A DNA stretch of 8,031 nucleotides, taken from Enterocloster bolteae (GTDB lineage: Bacteria; Bacillota_A; Clostridia; Lachnospirales; Lachnospiraceae). The notes beneath the pieces are model-generated. The model did no database searches and was not told where the DNA came from. It was given only the letters and a program-made list of their open reading frames with translations. The position numbers were made by a program, and so were the translations under genes. The number at the start of each line of letters is the position of its first letter. Positions within the stretch are counted from its first letter, which is position 1. The stretch is taken from the NCBI GenBank assembly GCA_021769025.1, contig JAETTS010000105.1:1-8031 (forward strand), given 5' to 3'. Shown one piece after another: positions 5,909 to 8,031 of this stretch.

Positions 5909-7261
5909 ATGAACAAAGAACTGATAGAAGCACTGGATATTCTGGAAAAGGAGAAGAATATCAGCAAGGCTACCATGCTGGAGGCCATAGAGAATTCCCT
6001 GCTGACTGCATGCAAGAATCATTTTGGAAGAGCGGATAACATAAAAGTGAATATCAATCCGGACACTTGTGATTTTGCGGTGCTGGCAGAAAAGGAAGTG
6101 GTGGAAGAGGTGACAGAGCCTCTGGTACAGTTAAGCCTTGCGGAGGCCAGGATGATCGCTCCCCGGTATGAGATCGGAGATGTGGTGCAGATTCCGGTGG
6201 AATCCAAGTCTTTCGGCAGGATTGCCACCCAGAATGCCAAGAATGTGATTCTGCAAAAGATCCGGGAGGAAGAGCGGAAGGTTCTTTATAATGATTGGTA
6301 TACCATGGAGAAGGATATTGTTCCCGGGGTGGTACAGCGCTATCTGGGGCGGAATGTCAGTATCAATCTGGGAAAAGTGGATGCCATTTTGAATGAATCC
6401 GAACAGGTAAAAGGGGAGGTGTTCCAGCCTACAGAGAGGATCAAGGTATACGTTCTGGAGGTGAAGGATACCACCAAAGGCCCCCGTATCTCCGTGTCCA
6501 GAACCCATCCGGATCTGGTAAAACGGTTGTTTGAGCTGGAGGTGGCTGAGGTAAGGGACGGAACCGTGGAAATCAAATCCATTGCCAGGGAGGCAGGTTC
6601 CAGAACGAAGATCGCGGTGAAGTCCAACGATCCCAACGTGGATCCGGTAGGCGCCTGCGTAGGGCTTAACGGAGCCAGGGTCAACTCGATTGTGAGTGAG
6701 CTGCGGGGAGAAAAGATTGATATCATCAACTGGGATGAGAACCCGGCGTACCTGATCGAGAATGCCTTAAGCCCGGCCAAAGTGATCTGTGTGGTGGCGG
6801 ATGAAGATGCCAGGGAAGCACAAGTCATCGTTCCGGATTATCAGCTGTCGCTGGCCATAGGAAAAGAGGGACAGAATGCAAGGCTGGCGGCAAAGCTTAC
6901 CGGGTACAAGATTGATATCAAGAGTGAGACCCAGGCCAGAGAACTGGGGCTGTTCGAAGAGATGGGCTTAGACGGAGGAATGGAAGAAGGTTCCTTCGAA
7001 GGATATGAGGATGGATATGAAGACGGCTATCCGGAAGAAAGCCAGGCGGACTATGAAGCAGGATATCTGCAGGAAGGCCAGGCGGACTATGAAGGAGGAT
7101 ATCCGCAGGAAAGCCAGGCGGACTATGAAGGAGGATATCCGCAGGAAGGCCAGCCAGATTATGAGGGAGACTATCCCCAAGCAGCTCAGGAAGGCGGTTA
7201 TGAGGAGCACCAAGAAGACGTTTCGGAAGACTACCAGAAGGGATATGAGGATTACCAGTAA
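5909..7261 (+). CDS. nusA: Transcription termination/antitermination factor NusA with repetitive acidic tail
   Basis: NusA binds RNA polymerase and nascent RNA and controls pausing, termination and antitermination. The 450-residue protein has the N-terminal polymerase-binding domain (about 1-125), an S1 domain (about 135-200, ending in GPRISVSRTHP), and two KH domains with loops GLNG (252-255) and GKEG (318-321); the segment DIINWDENPAYLIENALSPAKV links them. The core ends near residue 352, as in Gram-positive NusA. About 100 further residues follow, rich in Glu, Asp, Gly, Tyr and Gln, including four 12-residue repeats (373-420). The usual Gram-positive NusA is about 370-390 residues, so the tail is an extension. 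ATG 5909 is preferred to the TTG at 5894 because GGAGG (5896-5900) lies 8 bases upstream of the ATG. The tail uses the same frame and stop as the core, so it is not a frameshift product. Confidence 0.97.
   Translation: MNKELIEALDILEKEKNISKATMLEAIENSLLTACKNHFGRADNIKVNINPDTCDFAVLAEKEVVEEVTEPLVQLSLAEARMIAPRYEIGDVVQIPVESKSFGRIATQNAKNVILQKIREEERKVLYNDWYTMEKDIVPGVVQRYLGRNVSINLGKVDAILNESEQVKGEVFQPTERIKVYVLEVKDTTKGPRISVSRTHPDLVKRLFELEVAEVRDGTVEIKSIAREAGSRTKIAVKSNDPNVDPVGACVGLNGARVNSIVSELRGEKIDIINWDENPAYLIENALSPAKVICVVADEDAREAQVIVPDYQLSLAIGKEGQNARLAAKLTGYKIDIKSETQARELGLFEEMGLDGGMEEGSFEGYEDGYEDGYPEESQADYEAGYLQEGQADYEGGYPQESQADYEGGYPQEGQPDYEGDYPQAAQEGGYEEHQEDVSEDYQKGYEDYQ
7025..7168 (+). repeat. Four tandem 36-bp repeats in the nusA 3' end
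   Basis: Exactly four in-frame 36-base units encode GYPEESQADYEA, GYLQEGQADYEG, GYPQESQADYEG and GYPQEGQPDYEG. Copies two and three differ at only two bases, which points to recent duplication or slippage. Degenerate units flank the array (EGYEDGYEDGY before; DYPQAAQEGGYEE after). Because 36 is a multiple of three, copy-number change would keep the frame. Confidence 0.95.
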
Positions 7262-7305
7262 CGGTTAAGAAAAAAACTTAGCGGATGGATCGGGAGTGAT
7301 AGCAA

Positions 7306-7578
7306 GTGAGTACAAAAAAGATTCCCCTTAGACAGTGTATCGGCTGTGGAGAGATGAAAGGCAAGAAAGAGATGATTCGGATTTTGAAGACAGAGACAGA
7401 AGGGATTGTCCTGGATGCCACAGGGAGAAAGAATGGGCGGGGAGCCTATATCTGCCCTCGGATGGAGTGTTTTCAAAAGGCAGTAAAAAACAAGGGATTG
7501 GAGAGATCTTTTAAGATGCCGGTTCCGAAGGAAGTCTATGAGTCTCTGGAAAAGGAGATGGGGCAGATTGGAAAATAG
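7306..7578 (+). CDS. rnpM: RNase P modulator RnpM (YlxR family)
   Basis: A 90-residue member of the YlxR family (DUF448), encoded in almost all Gram-positive nusA-infB operons. The B. subtilis member binds the RNase P RNA and modulates the enzyme. The hallmark RQCIGCGEMKGKKEMIRI lies at 9-26 with C11 and C14, and GRKNGRGAYIC at 40-50 with C50; C55 follows. The protein is Lys/Arg-rich, as expected for RNA binding. The start is GTG 7306, nine bases after GGGAG (7292-7296). It begins 44 bases after nusA, and its end overlaps the ylxQ start, which suggests translational coupling. Confidence 0.95.
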   Translation: MSTKKIPLRQCIGCGEMKGKKEMIRILKTETEGIVLDATGRKNGRGAYICPRMECFQKAVKNKGLERSFKMPVPKEVYESLEKEMGQIGK

Positions 7579-7903
7579 ACAAAAGGTATTGAATATGATT
7601 GGCTTGGCCATGAAAGCAGGAAAGGCGGTCAGCGGAGAATTTTCTACGGAAAAAGCTGTGAAATCCGGGAAAGCATATCTGGTGGTGGTATCGGAGGAAG
7701 CCTCCGAGAATACCAGAAAGATGTTTACCAATCGGTGTACTTACTATCATGTTCCCATCTGTTTCTTTGGTAGGAAAGACGAATTGGGACATTCCATAGG
7801 CAAAGAGTTTCGCGCTTCTTTGGCCATAACGGATGAAGGATTCGCCAAAGCATTGGTAAAACAAATGAATATGAACGGAGGTAGTAAGTATGAGAGTCAG
7901 TGA
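7568..7903 (+). CDS. ylxQ: YlxQ, L7Ae/L30e-family ribosomal-type RNA-binding protein
   Basis: A small RNA-binding protein of the L7Ae/L30e/S12e/Gadd45 family (YlxQ; also called RplGB), which recognises kink-turn RNA. The visible family pattern is VLNMIGLAMKAGKAVSGE (7-24), TEKAVKSGKAYLVVVSEEAS (27-46), a central NRCTYYHVPICF strand, and LGHSIGKE...LAITD at the end. I start it at TTG 7568, which follows AAAGGAG (7551-7557) by 10 bases and gives 111 residues. ATG 7538 is in frame but has no good ribosome-binding site and would overlap rnpM by 41 bases; ATG 7595 is too far inside. The chosen start overlaps the end of rnpM by 11 bases, and its stop overlaps the infB start by 14. The exact start is the only real doubt. 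Confidence 0.9.
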   Translation: MENRQKVLNMIGLAMKAGKAVSGEFSTEKAVKSGKAYLVVVSEEASENTRKMFTNRCTYYHVPICFFGRKDELGHSIGKEFRASLAITDEGFAKALVKQMNMNGGSKYESQ

Positions 7904-8031
7904 GCTTGCAAAGGAGCTGGGTAAAACCAGCAAAGAGGTCTTAGAAATATTACAAAAACATGGGCATGAGGTGACCAGCCATGCTTCCAATGTCAGTGAG
8001 GAGCAGAGCCAGCTGGTGAAGCGGGCGGTTT
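7890..8031 (+). CDS. infB: Translation initiation factor IF-2, N-terminal start (partial)
   Basis: The first 47 codons are present before the right edge. The sequence MRVSELAKELGKTSKEVLEI (1-20) followed by LQKHGHEVTSHASNVSEEQ is the conserved IF2 N-terminal helical domain, in which the lysine-rich Lys-Glu-Leu-Gly and Ser-Lys-Glu-Val-Leu steps are typical. The GTPase domains lie outside the window. The start codon ATG 7890 lies inside the last codons of ylxQ, and GGAGG (7877-7881) precedes it by 8 bases. IF-2 is a GTPase that brings initiator tRNA to the ribosome; its position after ylxQ is the standard order. Confidence 0.96.
   Translation, partial: MRVSELAKELGKTSKEVLEILQKHGHEVTSHASNVSEEQSQLVKRAV

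Noticed and set aside
6968..7213. An antisense open frame over the nusA repeats encoding hydrophobic repeated Phe/Ile/Leu/Arg segments that look membrane-like.
   Set aside because: It mirrors the same repeats on the other strand. The apparent hydrophobicity is the complement of Glu/Asp/Gln codons.
7005..7268. An 87-codon open frame in another frame over the nusA tail, encoding a repetitive, very basic Arg/Lys/Met peptide.
   Set aside because: It is a shadow of the 36-bp nusA repeats, which keep every frame open. It has no convincing ribosome-binding site, while the nusA frame is clearly continuous with the conserved core.

Overview
The window looks like chromosome of a Gram-positive, anaerobic Clostridia bacterium, most likely a Lachnospiraceae (Clostridium cluster XIVa) member. 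The reasons are the gene order rimP-nusA-rnpM-ylxQ-infB, a NusA without the C-terminal acidic repeats of Proteobacteria, purine-rich Shine-Dalgarno sequences, GTG/TTG starts, moderate GC content, and a DUF3842 protein typical of Clostridia. The lineage is inferred from these features, not from a search.

Left part (1-3691, + strand): the last 60 codons of a gene, probably a sugar ABC-transporter solute-binding protein, are followed by a long imperfect hairpin at 202-264 with a sigma-A-like promoter inside it. Next come a ROK-family sugar kinase, a CehA/McbA-type PHP-domain metallohydrolase, and a 236-residue protein of unknown function whose motifs recall the Vps62/NLP fold. The small gaps (42 and 21 bases) suggest one operon, possibly for sugar or sugar-phosphate use. 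The substrate cannot be read from sequence.

Middle part (3692-5147, - strand): a strong bidirectional-terminator-like hairpin (3700-3748) separates the left operon from a convergent pair, a DUF3842 protein followed by an AraC-family regulator with an N-terminal cupin-like sensor domain. They probably share the good sigma-A promoter at 5233-5261. The regulator could control the neighbouring sugar genes, but nothing in the sequence proves it.

Right part (5284-8031, + strand): a divergent promoter and a leader with a GAAA-capped hairpin precede the conserved ribosome-maturation and transcription/translation operon: rimP, nusA, rnpM (ylxR), ylxQ and the start of infB. The genes are tightly packed; rnpM/ylxQ and ylxQ/infB overlap. 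NusA carries an unusual acidic, tyrosine- and glutamine-rich tail made of four 12-residue tandem repeats, the most distinctive sequence feature of the window.

No tRNA, rRNA, CRISPR array, insertion sequence or integrase was seen. The longest gene-free stretch is 5148-5405 (258 bases), which holds the two divergent promoters and both leaders. I found no convincing new multi-gene system. The best leads are the NusA tail, the unknown protein paired with the PHP hydrolase, and the hairpin/promoter overlap at 202-264.
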